The translations under genes were made by a program, and so were the position numbers. From assembly GCA_031272345.1 (NCBI GenBank), contig JAISTZ010000087.1, forward strand, positions 1 through 6,847: 6,847 nucleotides of DNA, read 5' to 3'. The stretch is from Spirochaetaceae bacterium. Its GTDB lineage: Bacteria; Spirochaetota; Spirochaetia; Treponematales; Treponemataceae. Within the stretch, counting starts at the first letter, position 1. Every line of letters starts with the position of its first letter. The notes below the pieces were generated by a model that worked only from the letters and a program-made list of their open reading frames with translations, had not been told where the DNA came from and ran no database searches. Positions 6,191 to 6,847 of this stretch are shown piece by piece.

Positions 6191-6847
6191 CTAATGGCAA
6201 TTGCCCTGCCCGTAGTAGGCGTTTGCGCCGTGTTTACGCGTGTAGTGCTTGGCGGTGATGTAAGCGGGGAGGGGCTTTGCCGCCGGGTTGATCCCCAGGG
6301 TGAGGGCGGCCATTTTGGCGATTTCCTCAAGCACACAGGCGTGATAGACCGCCTTTTCCGCGCTTTCCCCCCAGGCAAAGGGCCCGTGCCCCGCCACGAG
6401 GACCATGGGCGTTTCCACGGGCGAAAGGCCCAAATCCCGGAAGGTGTCCGCGATTAACACGCCGGTTTCCTCCTCGTAGTTCCGCTTTACGGCGTCCTCC
6501 GTCAAAAACGCCGTGCAGGGAACCGCAAAGGCCGCGTGGTCCGCGTGGGTGGTGCCCAGGAGGGGGATGCTCCTGGCGGCCTGCGCCCAGGCCACTGCGT
6601 AGGGCGAGTGGGTGTGGGTGATTCCCCGGATGCCGCCGCCGGAAAACCTGCGGTACAGGGCCAGGTGGGTGGGCATGTCCGAGGAGGGCCGGAGCTTTCC
6701 CTCCACAACGCCGCCGTCCAGGTCAAGGACGACCATATCCTCGGGCCGGAGCGCGTCGTAGGGTACACCGGAGGGTTTTATGGCAAAGACTCCGGCGGCG
6801 GCGTCAAAGGCCGACACATTGCCCCAGGTATACATCGCCAGACCTCG
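6191..6847 (-). CDS. araD: L-ribulose-5-phosphate 4-epimerase (AraD/UlaF/SgbE family), 5' end outside window
   Basis: This class II aldolase-fold, divalent-metal enzyme interconverts L-ribulose 5-phosphate and D-xylulose 5-phosphate, feeding arabinose (or ascorbate/gulonate) carbon into the pentose-phosphate pathway. The frame is open to the right edge: codons before the internal ATG at 6835 read R-G-L-A, so that Met is not the start and about 20 N-terminal residues are missing. Counting from that Met, visible motifs are TWGNVSAFD (3-11), IKPSGV (19-24) and PSSDMPTH (50-57). The HTHS metal ligands are H74 and H76, GTTHAD is at 94-99, GHGPFAWG carries the third ligand H150, and the family ending KHGANAYYGQ (201-210) is followed by an extra GNCH. 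TAG is at 6193-6191. It is the upstream gene of an apparent araD-mnmG transcription unit. Which of AraD, UlaF or SgbE applies cannot be told from sequence alone; other pathway genes are not in view. Confidence 0.93.
   Translation of the reverse strand, partial: RGLAMYTWGNVSAFDAAAGVFAIKPSGVPYDALRPEDMVVLDLDGGVVEGKLRPSSDMPTHLALYRRFSGGGIRGITHTHSPYAVAWAQAARSIPLLGTTHADHAAFAVPCTAFLTEDAVKRNYEEETGVLIADTFRDLGLSPVETPMVLVAGHGPFAWGESAEKAVYHACVLEEIAKMAALTLGINPAAKPLPAYITAKHYTRKHGANAYYGQGNCH

Noticed and set aside
4590..6194. 534-codon open frame on the plus strand, antisense to mnmG
   Set aside because: No recognisable domain, Gly/Pro/Arg-rich composition, and it fully overlaps the well-supported mnmG. Shadow frame.
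6165..6200. TTG at 6200 as the mnmG start, adding 12 residues
   Set aside because: It would overlap the end of araD, has a weak ribosome-binding site, and adds residues that known MnmG proteins lack. ATG at 6164 places the FAD loop correctly.
6833..6835. ATG at 6835 as the araD start
   Set aside because: Codons upstream stay open to the window edge and the Met falls inside the conserved segment just before TWGNVS. The true start is outside.
1..6847. CRISPR arrays, insertion sequences, phage genes, toxin-antitoxin or defence modules
   Set aside because: No regularly spaced repeats, transposase, integrase or defence motifs were seen. Apart from the tRNA region, the window is ordinary core metabolism.

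Overview
This window of GC-rich chromosomal DNA most likely comes from a spirochaete, and the best guess is a Treponema-like anaerobe. The assignment rests on the look of the proteins: the MnmG N-terminal half has the wording I associate with treponemal MnmG (VDALGGEM, MIQFRMLNKSKGP, QAPRAQADK), and an anaerobic-style aldo/keto reductase with two Cys clusters sits in front of pyruvate,phosphate dikinase. No rRNA or other lineage marker is present, so the taxonomy is an inference.

Layout. Positions 1-227 (+) hold the 3' end of an XRE-family helix-turn-helix regulator. Positions 228-545 are non-protein-coding but busy. They contain a minus-strand tRNA-Gly(UCC), a perfect 8-bp inverted repeat just past its 3' end, a possible eroded tRNA remnant, and two sigma70-like promoters pointing away from each other (tRNA leftward, reductase rightward). 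A two-gene plus-strand operon follows: a ferredoxin-like aldo/keto reductase (549-1640), then ppdK (1662-4331), 21 nt apart. A 13-bp perfect hairpin (4336-4370) separates it from a convergent minus-strand pair, araD (running off the right edge, 6847-6191) followed 26 nt later by mnmG (6164-4377).

How the genes fit together. PpdK links PEP and pyruvate using PPi/ATP, and the upstream reductase probably handles a carbonyl/alcohol redox step, so the plus operon looks like central or fermentative carbon metabolism. AraD joins L-arabinose or a similar pentose to the pentose-phosphate pathway. MnmG is a tRNA U34-modification enzyme and looks like a passenger of the sugar gene. MnmG can act on tRNA-Gly(UCC), but the tRNA gene here is about 4 kb away, so no link is claimed.

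The window is mostly ordinary housekeeping sequence, and I found no convincing new multi-gene system. The signal most worth a second look is the tRNA-Gly gene. It has intact stems and a strong promoter, but carries C at position 33 (nearly always U) and A at position 54 (nearly always T), and lacks an encoded CCA.
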